From an uncultured Oscillospiraceae bacterium (GTDB lineage: Bacteria; Bacillota; Clostridia; Oscillospirales; Acutalibacteraceae): 64,000 nucleotides of DNA. A model generated the notes under the pieces. That model did no database searches. It saw nothing but the letters and a program-made list of their open reading frames with translations, and was not told the DNA's origin. The stretch lies in contig UQBX01000002.1 of the NCBI GenBank assembly GCA_900539425.1, positions 104,383 through 168,382 on the forward strand. The letters are read 5' to 3'. Below are positions 17,080 to 26,154 of the stretch, one piece after another. Both the position numbers and the translations under genes were made by a program. The stretch's first letter is position 1, and each line of letters opens with the position of its first letter.

Positions 17080-17841
17080 TTATTGCTGTTTTATTATTTC
17101 ATCTGCAAGACGTTTATAAGCAAACGATGCTTTGCAGTATTTTTCATAATAGATTACAGGTTTTCCGTAACTCGGCGCCTCCGCAAGCTTTACACTGCGC
17201 GGTATCATCGTTTTGTACGCTTTGTTCGGAAAATATTTATTAACTTCATCTATTACCTGCTGATTCAGTTTAAGGCGGCTGTCATACATTGTGTAAACAA
17301 CTCCCTCAAGCTCAATATGCTCATTATAGTGCTGTTTTACGGTACGCACTGTGCTGAGCAGCTGGCTTAAGCCCTCCAAAGCGTAATATTCGCACTGAAG
17401 CGGTACTATTAAAGTATCAGACGCTGTAAGTGCGTTAAGACTGAGAAGCCCTAAGCTCGGCGGGCAGTCAATTATTATGAAGTCAAAATCTATGCAGAGC
17501 GGGGAGATTGCCTTTTTAAGAGCAAAAAATCTGTCCTCACTCTCTGCAAGTTCAAGTTCAGCGCCTGCAAGGTTCATGTTTGCGGGTAAAAGATACAAAT
17601 TCTTAAACCCGGTTTCAAGCATTATCCCGCGCGCGGGAACTTTGTTTATTAAAATGTCGTATGTAGAATATTCAATATCAGTCTTATCTATGCCTACACC
17701 GCTTGTGCTGTTTCCCTGAGGGTCAACATCAACAAGCAAAGTCTTTTTGCCTTTTGCCCCGAGAGCGGCTGCAAGATTTACGCAGGTGGTAGTTTTTCCT
17801 ACTCCGCCTTTCTGATTGAATATTGCAATAGTTTTACCCAT
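17080..17841 (-). CDS. parA: chromosome partitioning ATPase ParA/Soj
   Basis: 253-residue deviant Walker ATPase: KGGVGKTT at residues 11-18, Walker B FDFIIIDCPPSLGLL and PLQCEYYALEGLSQL, all typical of Soj-type ParA with no N-terminal HTH. It acts on the nucleoid with ParB for origin segregation and on DnaA activity in relatives. The transcript starts from a promoter beside a parS site, so binding of ParB there could modulate it. Confidence 0.95.
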   Translation of the reverse strand: MGKTIAIFNQKGGVGKTTTCVNLAAALGAKGKKTLLVDVDPQGNSTSGVGIDKTDIEYSTYDILINKVPARGIMLETGFKNLYLLPANMNLAGAELELAESEDRFFALKKAISPLCIDFDFIIIDCPPSLGLLSLNALTASDTLIVPLQCEYYALEGLSQLLSTVRTVKQHYNEHIELEGVVYTMYDSRLKLNQQVIDEVNKYFPNKAYKTMIPRSVKLAEAPSYGKPVIYYEKYCKASFAYKRLADEIIKQQ

Positions 17842-17887
17842 ACTACAACGCCTTCCTGCGGGCGTTTCCGCCCGAAATTACAAAAAT

Positions 17888-17916
17888 ATTATACTATAAC
17901 GCTCTCCGTCAATCAA
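17888..17916 (-). promoter_or_regulatory. sigma-A promoter of parA
   Basis: On the minus strand TTGATT, 17-base spacer, TATAAT. The upstream parS copy at 17930 sits 14 bases from the -35 element. Confidence 0.65.
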
Positions 17917-17929
17917 TATTTGCGGGCAA

Positions 17930-17945
17930 AGTTTCACGTGAAACA
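17930..17945. promoter_or_regulatory. parS site 1
   Basis: AGTTTCACGTGAAACA, one base from the consensus parS 16-mer TGTTTCACGTGAAACA. It lies immediately upstream of the parA promoter. Confidence 0.9.
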
Positions 17946-18000
17946 GTGCAATTATTTTTTGAAAATTGTGCCCGCAAAAACTAAAGATACAATATGTTGA

Positions 18001-18016
18001 TGTTTCACGTGAAACA
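18001..18016. promoter_or_regulatory. parS site 2
   Basis: Exact TGTTTCACGTGAAACA palindrome, 71 bases from site 1. Confidence 0.95.
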
Positions 18017-18634
18017 CAGTGAAAAGGCTCAAAGCAGGCGATTGTATAAAAAACTAAATCAGACAAAGTATAGAGGATAACCATTGCATATAAAACTGTA
18101 AATAAAATCAAAATCTAAGAATTACGGCTTTAATTCTATATTACGGCTTATAGCAATACAAGAGTATAGTAGATGTATTATATTGCTGTATAAGTTATGT
18201 ATCTATGGCTGATATTTATTTGTTAATGTTTAGTTACTGTTATTTCATTACTAATATTTTATTACTGATATTAATTTGATAATACTTCCTGTGTTTCTGT
18301 GCTTTTATCTGGCACGCATTGGATCAGGGCACAGCAAGTTGAAGTGAGGAGAATTATATATTTAAATATAAAGAAAGTACCGTTTTAATTCATTATTATG
18401 CGAAATACATAGGCAAGCAAGAAGAGTATTATATTTGAAACAACTATCCATATGAACTACCGTAATTTGAAAGATTAGTTTCAATGTTATGTGTTTAAAT
18501 CTGATTTTGTATTATTTCATATATGTTTATGTTAATTATGCGCCATAAAGGTATGTTTTAAACATTTTGAACATGGTTTTCAACAAATATTGTATTAAAA
18601 CATTGTTTAAATGAAATTCCATATATTGTGGACA

Positions 18635-18650
18635 TGTTTCACGTGAAACA
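18635..18650. promoter_or_regulatory. parS site 3
   Basis: Exact TGTTTCACGTGAAACA palindrome near the 3' side of the second ParB-family gene. Confidence 0.95.
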
Positions 18651-18764
18651 CAAGGACAATAAAATGGTATTTATAATATAAATAAAGCATATAATAAAAG
18701 CGTAAGCAAAAGAGGTTGGGATAGTAAGGACATTATTAATACAACAGCTGTAAAGCAGGGGCAC

Positions 18765-18812
18765 GTAATAAAAAATAAAAGCAGAATGGCCCGCCGTTGC
18801 CGGCAGGCCATT
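18765..18812 (-). terminator. intrinsic terminator after the noc-like gene
   Basis: On the minus strand AATGGCCTGCCG, loop GCAA, then CGGCGGGCCATT and a T-rich CTTTTATTTTTTATT tract. A smaller perfect hairpin AAAACGG-GAAA-CCGTTTT lies at the gene's stop codon (18840-18859). Confidence 0.85.
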
Positions 18813-18856
18813 CCACGTGATGAAAAGAGGAGAATATGTTAAAACGGTTTCCCGTT

Positions 18857-19684
18857 TTAAGCAGTATTAGCATCTGCAGAAGTTTTATCTGGGGTATGCT
18901 TTTGCAGATTTTTAGGAATACGAACAAGAAACTCTATATAATCGTCCGTTTCCGTTTTGTTTGATTCAGCGGGGATACCCGCTTCTTTCATGGTATTTAT
19001 TGCTTTATTAACAGTATTAACAAATATTCTTACATCTTTGAATATCTTTACTATGTTGTTTTTATGAGGTTTAACCTCTTTATTTGTAATGGAATTGATA
19101 TATTCCTCAGTCTGCTGAACATTGAGCCCTTTTTCTTTTATCAGATTAAGGGCTGTCCACATCTGCTTTTCGCTCTCAAGCCTGAGCAGGGCGCGGGCGT
19201 GCCGTTCGGACAAGCCTTCCTTTTCAATAAAGTAACGCACATCGGCAGGGAGCTTTAAAAGCCTTAACTTATTTGAAAGAGCACTCTGGCTTTTGCCGAG
19301 ACGCTTGGCAATCTGCTCCTGCGTCATTCCGAAATGATTTTGCATCTGGCTTATTGCCTGTGCCTCTTCAAAAAAGCTGAGGTCTGAACGCTGTATATTC
19401 TCAATTATGGAATAAACAGCTGACTCTTCATAATCACAGTCCACTATAAGGCAGGGAACTGTTGCAAGATTTGCAAGTATTGCCGCCCTGAGCCTGCGTT
19501 CACCTGCAATTATTTCATAATAATCGCTGTTATTTATACGGCGAGCAAGCAGTGGCTGAAGAATACCGTTTTCCTTTATAGATTCGGCAAGGCTCAGCAA
19601 TTCCTCGCTCTTAAATTGTTTTCGGGGCTGATACGGGTTAGGCAACAGCTTTTCCGTTGCTATTCTTTGAACTTCCTCGGGCAT
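18857..19684 (-). CDS. noc: second ParB-family protein, probable nucleoid occlusion factor Noc
   Basis: 275 residues with ParB architecture: N-terminal LLPNPYQPRKQFKSEELL, CTP-binding GERRLRA, ENIQRSDLSFFEEAQA, HTH MTQEQIAKRLGKSQSALSNKLRLL. Noc arose from ParB and in Bacillus sits next to rsmG, as here. No clear Noc-binding palindrome (ATTTCCCGGGAAAT type) was seen nearby, so a second parS-binding ParB is the alternative. ATG 19684 is chosen over GTG 19693 because AAGGAG lies at 8 bases from the ATG but abuts the GTG. Confidence 0.8.
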   Translation of the reverse strand: MPEEVQRIATEKLLPNPYQPRKQFKSEELLSLAESIKENGILQPLLARRINNSDYYEIIAGERRLRAAILANLATVPCLIVDCDYEESAVYSIIENIQRSDLSFFEEAQAISQMQNHFGMTQEQIAKRLGKSQSALSNKLRLLKLPADVRYFIEKEGLSERHARALLRLESEKQMWTALNLIKEKGLNVQQTEEYINSITNKEVKPHKNNIVKIFKDVRIFVNTVNKAINTMKEAGIPAESNKTETDDYIEFLVRIPKNLQKHTPDKTSADANTA

Positions 19685-19754
19685 TTGCCACACTCCTTAT
19701 ATCTCCTCGAAAAGAGCACTTACCTCTCTCTGATAAACACTATATCACAAACGG

Positions 19755-19793
19755 CAAAAAAATAAAAGGATTTCTCATCGGGGAAATCCTTTA
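19755..19793 (-). terminator. intrinsic terminator of the mnmE-mnmG-rsmG operon
   Basis: On the minus strand AAAGGATTTC / GAAATCCTTT stem with an 8-base loop, then TTATTTTTTT. It is 23 bases beyond the rsmG stop. Confidence 0.88.
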
Positions 19794-19815
19794 TATTTCA
19801 TCACTATTCTTTATT

Positions 19816-20517
19816 TTAAAGCGGTTTTGAAGTAATTTTTTTAGTTCTTCTGGGGTATTTTGACGGAGTTTGCGATAATTTTTTTATCACAACAAGATTT
19901 CTTGTGTCATCATTAGGCAGTTTCAGATAAACTACCTGCTCAATTTTTCCGCCTAAAGTCTGTACGGCGTTGGCTCCAAGCTCCGCTTCGTCTTCAGCAC
20001 CCTTCATTGCAATAAAAGTTCCGCCCACTTTTATCAGCGGCATTGCGTATTCGGCAAGGATATTGAGCGGGGCAACAGCTCGGCTGACAGCGAAATCAAA
20101 CTGTTCTCTGTAATCAGCGTCATGAGCTATCTCCTCCGCACGGGCATGAAGCGTTTGCCCCACAAGTCCGCTCTGCTTTAAAACATCATTTATGAAAGCA
20201 AGCTTTTTACCAACGGAATCAAGAAAAGTAATATCAAGATCAGGTCTTGCGATAAGCATAGGCAGTCCCGGGAAGCCCGCACCGCAGCCGATATCAATCA
20301 CACTTGAACCGGCAGGGAAATCCGCCGCCTTTAAAACACTCAGCGAATCGGCAAAATGCTTTACGGCAATTTCGTCCGGTTCGGTAATTGCGGTCAGATT
20401 TACATGTTCGTTCCAGCGCAGAAGTCTGTTTTCAAGCAGTTCAAAGCGGTCAAGCGCCATCATATCGAGCGCCGTTCCCATATCGTCTGCATACCTGCTT
20501 ACCAAATCCCTGTTCAT
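19816..20517 (-). CDS. rsmG: 16S rRNA m7G527 methyltransferase RsmG (GidB)
   Basis: Methylates N7 of G527 (E. coli numbering) in 16S rRNA. 233 residues. Family blocks are LLRWNEHVNLTAI, VIDIGCGAGFPGLPMLIARP (SAM loop), FLDSVGKKLAFI and FDFAVSRAVAPL. It overlaps the mnmG stop by 4 bases, the usual arrangement. The lysine-rich C-terminal tail (PRRTKKITSKPL) is slightly longer than typical. Confidence 0.95.
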   Translation of the reverse strand: MNRDLVSRYADDMGTALDMMALDRFELLENRLLRWNEHVNLTAITEPDEIAVKHFADSLSVLKAADFPAGSSVIDIGCGAGFPGLPMLIARPDLDITFLDSVGKKLAFINDVLKQSGLVGQTLHARAEEIAHDADYREQFDFAVSRAVAPLNILAEYAMPLIKVGGTFIAMKGAEDEAELGANAVQTLGGKIEQVVYLKLPNDDTRNLVVIKKLSQTPSKYPRRTKKITSKPL

Positions 20518-22379
20518 AATGCCTCCAAAATTATGTTGAGCGCCGCAATGTCCGCGGGGTTTACACCGCTTATGCGGCTTGCCTGCCCAAGATTTTCAGG
20601 CCGTATTTTGGAAAGTTTTTCTATCGCCTCAAGGCGCAGCCCTTTAAGAGAGGAATAATCAAGGTCCGCCGGTATTTTTTTGCGCTCAATGCGCCGCATC
20701 TCTTTGATCTGCTGTTCCTGACGCGCTATGTAGCCCTCGTACTTAACTGATATTTCCACCTGCTCAAAAACTTCGGGCGGATAATCGGGTCTGTCAGGAT
20801 CAACGCTTTCCAAATCTTTATACGTAACCTGGGGTCTTTTTAATAATTCTATCATTTTACACCCCTTTTTTAAAGGGGTTGTTTTACATTTTTTTAAAAT
20901 TGACTGAATTTTATCATCTGCGTGAACTGAAGTTTCCTCAATTCGTGCCATTTCCTGAGCTATCTGCTCTTTCTTTTTAAGGAAAGCCGAGTAACGCTCA
21001 TCACTTATAAGTCCTATTTCATGGCCGAGAGGTGTAAGCCTCAAGTCCGCGTTGTCCTGCCTGAGCACAAGTCTGTATTCACTGCGGCTTGTCATCATTC
21101 TGTACGGATCGGTGCATCCCTTTGTTACAAGGTCATCAATAAGCGTGCCGATATATGAGCCGCCGCGGTCAAGTACAACGGCTTCCTCACCGCGAACTTT
21201 TCTTGCGGCGTTGATGCCCGCAACAAGTCCCTGCGCCGCCGCTTCCTCATAACCGCTTGAACCGTTAAACTGCCCCGCACCGAAAAGACCGGGATAATCG
21301 TTGAACTCAAGACTTGCTTTAAGAGCGGTAGGGTCAACGCAGTCATACTCAATAGCGTATGCTGTTCTCATAACCTGCACGTGCTCAAGCCCGGGAATGG
21401 TGTGGATAAACGCAAGCTGAACATCCTCGGGCAGTGATGATGAAAGACCCTGAAGGTACATTTCCTCAGTTTCAAGTCCGCACGGCTCTATGAAAAGCTG
21501 GTGGCGTTCCTTGTCCGAAAAACGAACAACCTTATCTTCAAAGCTCGGGCAGTATCTGGGGCCCTTGCCCTCTATCTTGCCGCTGTAAAGAGGGGAGCGG
21601 TCAAGATTTTCAAGGATAACTTTTTTAGTGTCCTCGTTCGTATATGTAATATAACAGCAGACCTTGTTTTGGGGAGCGTCTTTCGTTTCAAAACTAAATG
21701 GCACCGTTGTGCTGTCGCCCTCCTGAACTTCGGTCTTTGAAAAATCAACGCTTCGCCTGTTTACACGGCTGGGCGTGCCTGTTTTAAAACGGCGAAGAGG
21801 TATATTGAGTTTATAAAGCGCCGCAGAAAGTTCGTTTGCGGGAAACATTCCGTCCGGCCCGCTTGAATAGGAAACGTCGCCTATATAAACACGGCCGCCG
21901 AGGAAAGTTCCCGTTGCTATAACAACACACTTTGCAGCATATACAGCCTCAAGCTTTGTAACAAGACGCCATGTTCCGTCCTCCTGCTGAGTAAGGTCAA
22001 CTATCTCCGCCTGGCGGACATCAAGATTTTCCTGCTTTTCAAGTGTATGCTTCATTCCCTTTGAATATTCGCGCCTGTCTATCTGCGCTCTCAGGGAATG
22101 GACGGCAGGGCCTTTTCCGAGGTTGAGCATACGGCTCTGAAGCGTGTATTTATCAGCGGCTTTGCCCATCTCGCCGCCGAGCGCGTCTATCTCCCTTACA
22201 AGGTGGCCTTTAGAAGTTCCGCCTATTGAAGGATTGCACGGCATATTTCCTATCCAGTCAAGATTTATAGTAAAAACAGCGGTTTTACAGCCAAGACGCG
22301 CGGCGGCAAGTCCCGCCTCGATACCTGCGTGTCCCGCGCCGATTACCGCAACATCATAATTATCGGCAAAGTATTCCAT
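20514..22379 (-). CDS. mnmG: tRNA uridine-5-carboxymethylaminomethyl modification enzyme MnmG (GidA)
   Basis: FAD protein that with MnmE modifies U34 of several tRNAs. 621 residues. FAD loop DVAVIGAGHAGIEAGLAAARLG near the N-terminus; GidA signatures NPSIGGTSKGHLVREIDALGG and GTPSRVNRRSVD; C-terminal domain ending ALNIILEAL. Three bases separate it from mnmE. Length and order are ordinary. Confidence 0.96.
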   Translation of the reverse strand: MEYFADNYDVAVIGAGHAGIEAGLAAARLGCKTAVFTINLDWIGNMPCNPSIGGTSKGHLVREIDALGGEMGKAADKYTLQSRMLNLGKGPAVHSLRAQIDRREYSKGMKHTLEKQENLDVRQAEIVDLTQQEDGTWRLVTKLEAVYAAKCVVIATGTFLGGRVYIGDVSYSSGPDGMFPANELSAALYKLNIPLRRFKTGTPSRVNRRSVDFSKTEVQEGDSTTVPFSFETKDAPQNKVCCYITYTNEDTKKVILENLDRSPLYSGKIEGKGPRYCPSFEDKVVRFSDKERHQLFIEPCGLETEEMYLQGLSSSLPEDVQLAFIHTIPGLEHVQVMRTAYAIEYDCVDPTALKASLEFNDYPGLFGAGQFNGSSGYEEAAAQGLVAGINAARKVRGEEAVVLDRGGSYIGTLIDDLVTKGCTDPYRMMTSRSEYRLVLRQDNADLRLTPLGHEIGLISDERYSAFLKKKEQIAQEMARIEETSVHADDKIQSILKKCKTTPLKKGCKMIELLKRPQVTYKDLESVDPDRPDYPPEVFEQVEISVKYEGYIARQEQQIKEMRRIERKKIPADLDYSSLKGLRLEAIEKLSKIRPENLGQASRISGVNPADIAALNIILEAL

Positions 22380-22382
22380 AGT

Positions 22383-23747
22383 TTATTTTCCCACACAGAA
22401 TTTACTGAAAATATTGTTTACAACCTCAACGGTTGCTTTTTTACCCGTGAGCGTCAGAAGCTCGTCCGCCGCACTGTCTATCATGACATTCACAGCGTCA
22501 AAAGTGATGCCGCTCCTGAGAGCGTCAAGCGCTTCGTCAACATATCTGAGCGCCGCCTTACAGCACTCTTTCTGGCGCGCGTTTGCAAGCATCGGCGCGT
22601 TTGAGTTGATATTCTGAGCTCCAAGCACATCATAAACAGCGTCCTTTACGGTGTTAAGATAATTTTCGTCCTTTGCGGATATATACACCGTTTTTTCAAA
22701 CGCCGAATCCACCTCGTCTATATGACTGTCAGACGAGAGGTCAACTTTATTTACAACGGCAAAAGCTTTTTTGCCGCGGCATTTATCTATAAGTTTTCTG
22801 TCATTTTCATCAAGCGGGCGGCTTACGTCAAACACAGCGATAATCAGTCCCGCTTCGTCTATTTTTTCAAGTGTTCTTTCAATTCCTATCTTTTCAACCG
22901 TGTCGGCGCCGTCTCGCAGACCGGCGGTGTCATTAAGGTGAAGCACTATATCGCCAAGGCGAATGCTTCCCTCAACTATATCTCTTGTTGTACCCTCAAT
23001 ATCGGTAACGATACTCTTTTCACGCCCTGAAAGCAAGTTCATCAGCGTTGATTTACCGGCGTTCGGTTTGCCCACTATTGCAGTATCAATGCCCTCGGTC
23101 ATGATAAGCCCGTTATCATATTCCGAAATCAGGCTTTCGAGTTCGGCTTTAGCATCAGCCAGCGTTTTATCCAACTCGTCATTTTCAAGCTCGGGTATCT
23201 CCTCGTCGGGGTAATCCACCCACGCTCCCATAAGCGCGGAAGAATCAAGCATTTTCTGAAGCACTCTGCCTATTCTTCGGCTCAGCGCGCCGTCAATCAG
23301 ATTCATGGACGCTTTGGCAGCAGCTTCTCCGCCGGCGGTTATCATATTTGCAACGCCCTCCGCCTGCGCAAGATCCATCTTGCCGTTCAGGAAGGCTCTT
23401 TTTGTAAATTCGCCCGGCTCGGCAGGTGAAGCGCCCGCGTCATAAACAGCCTCAAGTGTTTTCTGAACTATAAAAAGCCCGCCGTGGACGGAAAGTTCAA
23501 CAACATCTTCGCCCGTGTAGCTTTTCGGCGCTCTGAAAACAAGAGCAACAGCTTCGTCTATCGGCTCTCCGCCGAAAATTATCTTGCCGAATTTCGCGCG
23601 GTAGCCCTCAACGGCAGTCAGTTCGGTGCCGTCTGCCGCTGAAAAAACCTTGGCGGCGGTTTCGATTGCGCTGTCTCCGCTTATCCTTATTACTCCTATT
23701 CCGCCCGCAGAGCTTCCCGTTGCTACGGCGGCTATTGTTTTTGCCAT
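22383..23747 (-). CDS. mnmE: tRNA modification GTPase MnmE (TrmE)
   Basis: Partner of MnmG. About 454 residues: N-terminal folate-binding domain (TIAAVATGSSAGGIGVIRISG), helical domain, and an inserted G domain with GKPNAGKSTLMN (G1), DTAG in LNDTAGLRDGAD (G3) and NKVDL (G4). The C-terminal C-V-G-K (FSKFCVGK) carries the catalytic Cys. I start at ATG 23747 (MAKTIAAV); the open frame upstream adds 17 residues not typical of the family. Confidence 0.95.
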   Translation of the reverse strand: MAKTIAAVATGSSAGGIGVIRISGDSAIETAAKVFSAADGTELTAVEGYRAKFGKIIFGGEPIDEAVALVFRAPKSYTGEDVVELSVHGGLFIVQKTLEAVYDAGASPAEPGEFTKRAFLNGKMDLAQAEGVANMITAGGEAAAKASMNLIDGALSRRIGRVLQKMLDSSALMGAWVDYPDEEIPELENDELDKTLADAKAELESLISEYDNGLIMTEGIDTAIVGKPNAGKSTLMNLLSGREKSIVTDIEGTTRDIVEGSIRLGDIVLHLNDTAGLRDGADTVEKIGIERTLEKIDEAGLIIAVFDVSRPLDENDRKLIDKCRGKKAFAVVNKVDLSSDSHIDEVDSAFEKTVYISAKDENYLNTVKDAVYDVLGAQNINSNAPMLANARQKECCKAALRYVDEALDALRSGITFDAVNVMIDSAADELLTLTGKKATVEVVNNIFSKFCVGK

Positions 23748-23848
23748 TATATCATCTCCGAATATAAGGGTGTGAAACATCTGAACACGGCACAGCAATT
23801 TGCCGCGTTTTAATTATATACATATTATAATACAAATCGGCATAAAAC

Positions 23849-23874
23849 AAAAGGCGGGATATTTCCCGCCTTTT
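23849..23874 (-). terminator. intrinsic terminator after jag
   Basis: AAAAGGCGGGA / TCCCGCCTTTT stem with a very short loop. It lies downstream of jag and upstream of mnmE, so mnmE begins a separate transcript. Confidence 0.85.
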
Positions 23875-23935
23875 CGCCGATTAAATTCTGGTTATAAAAG
23901 TCTGTGCCCTGGGTATATCAGCACGGGTCAGGCTC

Positions 23936-24877
23936 TTATTCTTCGCCGTCCTTATCAACCTCTATTTTACCGAATTTGGTAAAATCTTTAGGCAGCGGAG
24001 CGGACTTTTTGGCGGCGGGTCTGCCGTTTGAGTAACCTCTTCTGCCGCCGTTCTGGCGGTATTTTACTCCGCCTGTGGGCTGAAGAACAACTTTTCTGTC
24101 CTGCCCCTGGCCGACTGACATAGACTCAACGCCTTCGATCTCCTGCACGGTGGTGTGGATAATGCGTCTTTCATAAGGATTCATCGGCTCGAAAGTGTAT
24201 CTTCTGCCTGTCCTTGCAACATAATCCGCATGCTTGCGCGCAATGTTTTTAAGCGTTTCGATTCGCTTTTCACGATAGTCGCCCACATTGATGGCAACTC
24301 TTATGTACTTACCGCTTGCCTTTTTAACTGCAAGTCCGGTAAGATACTGAAGTGAATCAAGAGTTTCACCGCGTCTGCCGATTATGATTCCGTAATCGTT
24401 GCAGTTTACGGTAAGCTCAAGCACTCCGTCCTTAACTTCACCTGTAACCTCTGCGTTTTCAACCTTAAGGCCGTCAATCATTGTTTTAAGATAGGTTACG
24501 GCAGTATTCATATCAATATCTTTTTCAGTTAAAACGGCTTCCTCTGATTTCTCGGCACGCTCGGGAGCTTTCGCAGCCGGCTTTGCCTCTTCTTTCTTGG
24601 GAGCCTTTTCGGCCTTTTTAGGCTGAGGCTTTGCTGCCTTCTTTGGCTGGGGCTTTTTCTCTTTCTTACCGTCGTCGTAAGAAACCTTAACCTCAGCGTC
24701 GCTGGAGCCTAAAAGCCCGAAAAATTTCTTTTTCGGAAGGGCAATGACCTCTTCGTGAAGCTCTGCGTCGTTAGGTCTTTTTACCCCGGCTTTAGTAAGC
24801 TGGGCAATCAGCCCGTCAACGGCGGCTTTTGCGGCTTCCTCTCTGGTTTTGCCTTTGCCTACGTACTCGTATTTCAT
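23936..24877 (-). CDS. khpB: KH-R3H RNA-binding protein Jag/KhpB
   Basis: 313 residues in three parts. An N-terminal Jag_N domain (GKTREEAAKAAVDGLI to about residue 55) is followed by a Lys/Ala/Pro-rich low-complexity linker (about 75-115). A KH domain has IIGRRGETLDSLQYLTGL, and an R3H domain contains RRYTFEPMNPYERRIIHTTV. Relatives control cell elongation and bind sRNA/mRNA. It follows yidC as usual. The Lys-rich C-terminal extension after QPTGGVKYR is not family-typical. Confidence 0.93.
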   Translation of the reverse strand: MKYEYVGKGKTREEAAKAAVDGLIAQLTKAGVKRPNDAELHEEVIALPKKKFFGLLGSSDAEVKVSYDDGKKEKKPQPKKAAKPQPKKAEKAPKKEEAKPAAKAPERAEKSEEAVLTEKDIDMNTAVTYLKTMIDGLKVENAEVTGEVKDGVLELTVNCNDYGIIIGRRGETLDSLQYLTGLAVKKASGKYIRVAINVGDYREKRIETLKNIARKHADYVARTGRRYTFEPMNPYERRIIHTTVQEIEGVESMSVGQGQDRKVVLQPTGGVKYRQNGGRRGYSNGRPAAKKSAPLPKDFTKFGKIEVDKDGEE

Positions 24878-24907
24878 AAATCCTCCGTCAAACGCTTTTG
24901 GGCGTTT

Positions 24908-25903
24908 TTACGCTCTTGTTTTCTTTAGATTTTCCTCCCTTGAGCGGCGGTAGATGGTGTTTTCAACCATAAGCTTTGCCTGGCTCTTTTTGGGCGGGAA
25001 GAATTTTGCGATAAACAACTGCTGCAGCAGTGCAACAACATTTGAAATGATCCAGTAAAAACCAACCGCTGCCGGCACTTTGAACGTGATGTAGAAAGAG
25101 AAGAACGGCATCATGAGCATCATACCTACCATACTTGCCGTCTGCTGTGCCATTGCAGGGTTCGTCTTTTTCTGAATAAGCATTGAAATTCCCGATGAGG
25201 CAAGAGATGTGAGCAGCGAAAAGATGGGTATTAAAACTATTTTTCCGTCTTTCCAGTGCGGAATGGCGGTCATATCAAGTCCGCCGAGATACATACCGCT
25301 TCTGAATGCGTCAATATTCGCAACACGCTCTGATGTAAAGAGTTCGGGCATCTGAGCAATAAGCTGATCTTTATACTGAGCCCAGTTTTCAAGTATACCG
25401 AGCTGAAGATAGTTGCCCGAATAATCAACACTTTCAAGGAATTTTGTAAGCTGGTCGGCATAGTCTCCTATATTGCTTATTCCGATGATATAGGAAAGCG
25501 GGTAATAAATGATACCAACGATACCCATAAGAAATACAAACTGGAAGATAAGCGGACCGCAGCCCATCTGTGCCGGGTTGTGACCCTCACGGGCATAGAG
25601 TTCGTTCATCTCCTGATTAAGCTTTGCTCTGTCTTTCGGGTCAGGATACTTTTTCCTGAGCTTCTGCATTTTAGGCGTTAATCTTGCCGTTTTTGCGGTG
25701 GCCTTCTGCTGATGCAGGTTTGCAGGCAGCAGAACAAGACGGGTAAGCACCGTAAAAATTATGATAGCCACAAAATACTGATTGTTCAGCACGGAAAGCA
25801 AAAATTCCATGCATACACCGAACAGCCAGTAGAGCGGCTTAAAAATGGGCGTGCCCTCAGCAGACATTGCCATCTGAACGGCGTTAGCTGTAAAATCAAA
25901 CAT
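24908..25903 (-). CDS. yidC: membrane protein insertase YidC/OxaA
   Basis: 331 residues, the short Gram-positive type lacking the large periplasmic domain. Membrane segments are visible around 30-55 (FVAIIIFTVLTRLVLLPAN), 105-130, 195-245 and 285-305. The cytoplasmic hairpin KMQKLRKKYPDPKDRAKLNQEMNELY is typical. No lipobox Cys is seen at the N-terminus, unlike many Bacillus SpoIIIJ proteins. It overlaps yidD by one base. Confidence 0.94.
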   Translation of the reverse strand: MFDFTANAVQMAMSAEGTPIFKPLYWLFGVCMEFLLSVLNNQYFVAIIIFTVLTRLVLLPANLHQQKATAKTARLTPKMQKLRKKYPDPKDRAKLNQEMNELYAREGHNPAQMGCGPLIFQFVFLMGIVGIIYYPLSYIIGISNIGDYADQLTKFLESVDYSGNYLQLGILENWAQYKDQLIAQMPELFTSERVANIDAFRSGMYLGGLDMTAIPHWKDGKIVLIPIFSLLTSLASSGISMLIQKKTNPAMAQQTASMVGMMLMMPFFSFYITFKVPAAVGFYWIISNVVALLQQLFIAKFFPPKKSQAKLMVENTIYRRSREENLKKTRA

Positions 25904-26154
25904 TATTTTTCCTCATTTTTATTCTTTTTAGGGGGGACGGGATCGTAACCGCCTTTGAAAAAGGGGTTGCACCTCAGTATACGGCGCACTGCGAGAAGCG
26001 AGCCTTTGAATACGCCGTGAATCTCTATTGCCTCAAGAGCGTACTGCGAACAGGTGGGATAATACCTGCACGAGCCGTGCGAAAAAATCGGACTTATGGT
26101 AAGCTGATATGTTCTGATAAGAAATACCAGCACCTTTTTTACTGCGCCCTTCAT
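25903..26154 (-). CDS. yidD: membrane protein insertion efficiency factor YidD
   Basis: 83 residues with the full family signature: YQLTISPIF, CRYYPTCSQYALEAIEIHG and a C-terminal RCNPFFKGGYDPVP. Amphipathic cytoplasmic protein aiding YidC. It overlaps the rnpA stop by 4 bases. Confidence 0.95.
   Translation of the reverse strand: MKGAVKKVLVFLIRTYQLTISPIFSHGSCRYYPTCSQYALEAIEIHGVFKGSLLAVRRILRCNPFFKGGYDPVPPKKNKNEEK

Larger units (their letters stand above)
17842..18856. other. non-coding centromere-like gap with parS sites
   Basis: About 1 kb with no convincing gene between parA and the second ParB-family gene. It is strongly AT-rich, with many stops in all frames, and contains three parS-like palindromes, the parA promoter and the noc terminator. 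The frame from 18111 down to 17878 spans two parS sites and has no ribosome site, so I treat it as non-coding. It resembles an origin-proximal centromere. Confidence 0.7.

Noticed and set aside
17878..18111. 77-codon minus-strand frame between parA and the parS sites
   Set aside because: It runs across two parS palindromes, has no ribosome site and an atypical composition; treated as non-coding.
18800..18820. Fourth parS-like site (CCACGTGATG)
   Set aside because: Shares only the CACGTG core; it lies next to a terminator stem and is not a full palindrome.
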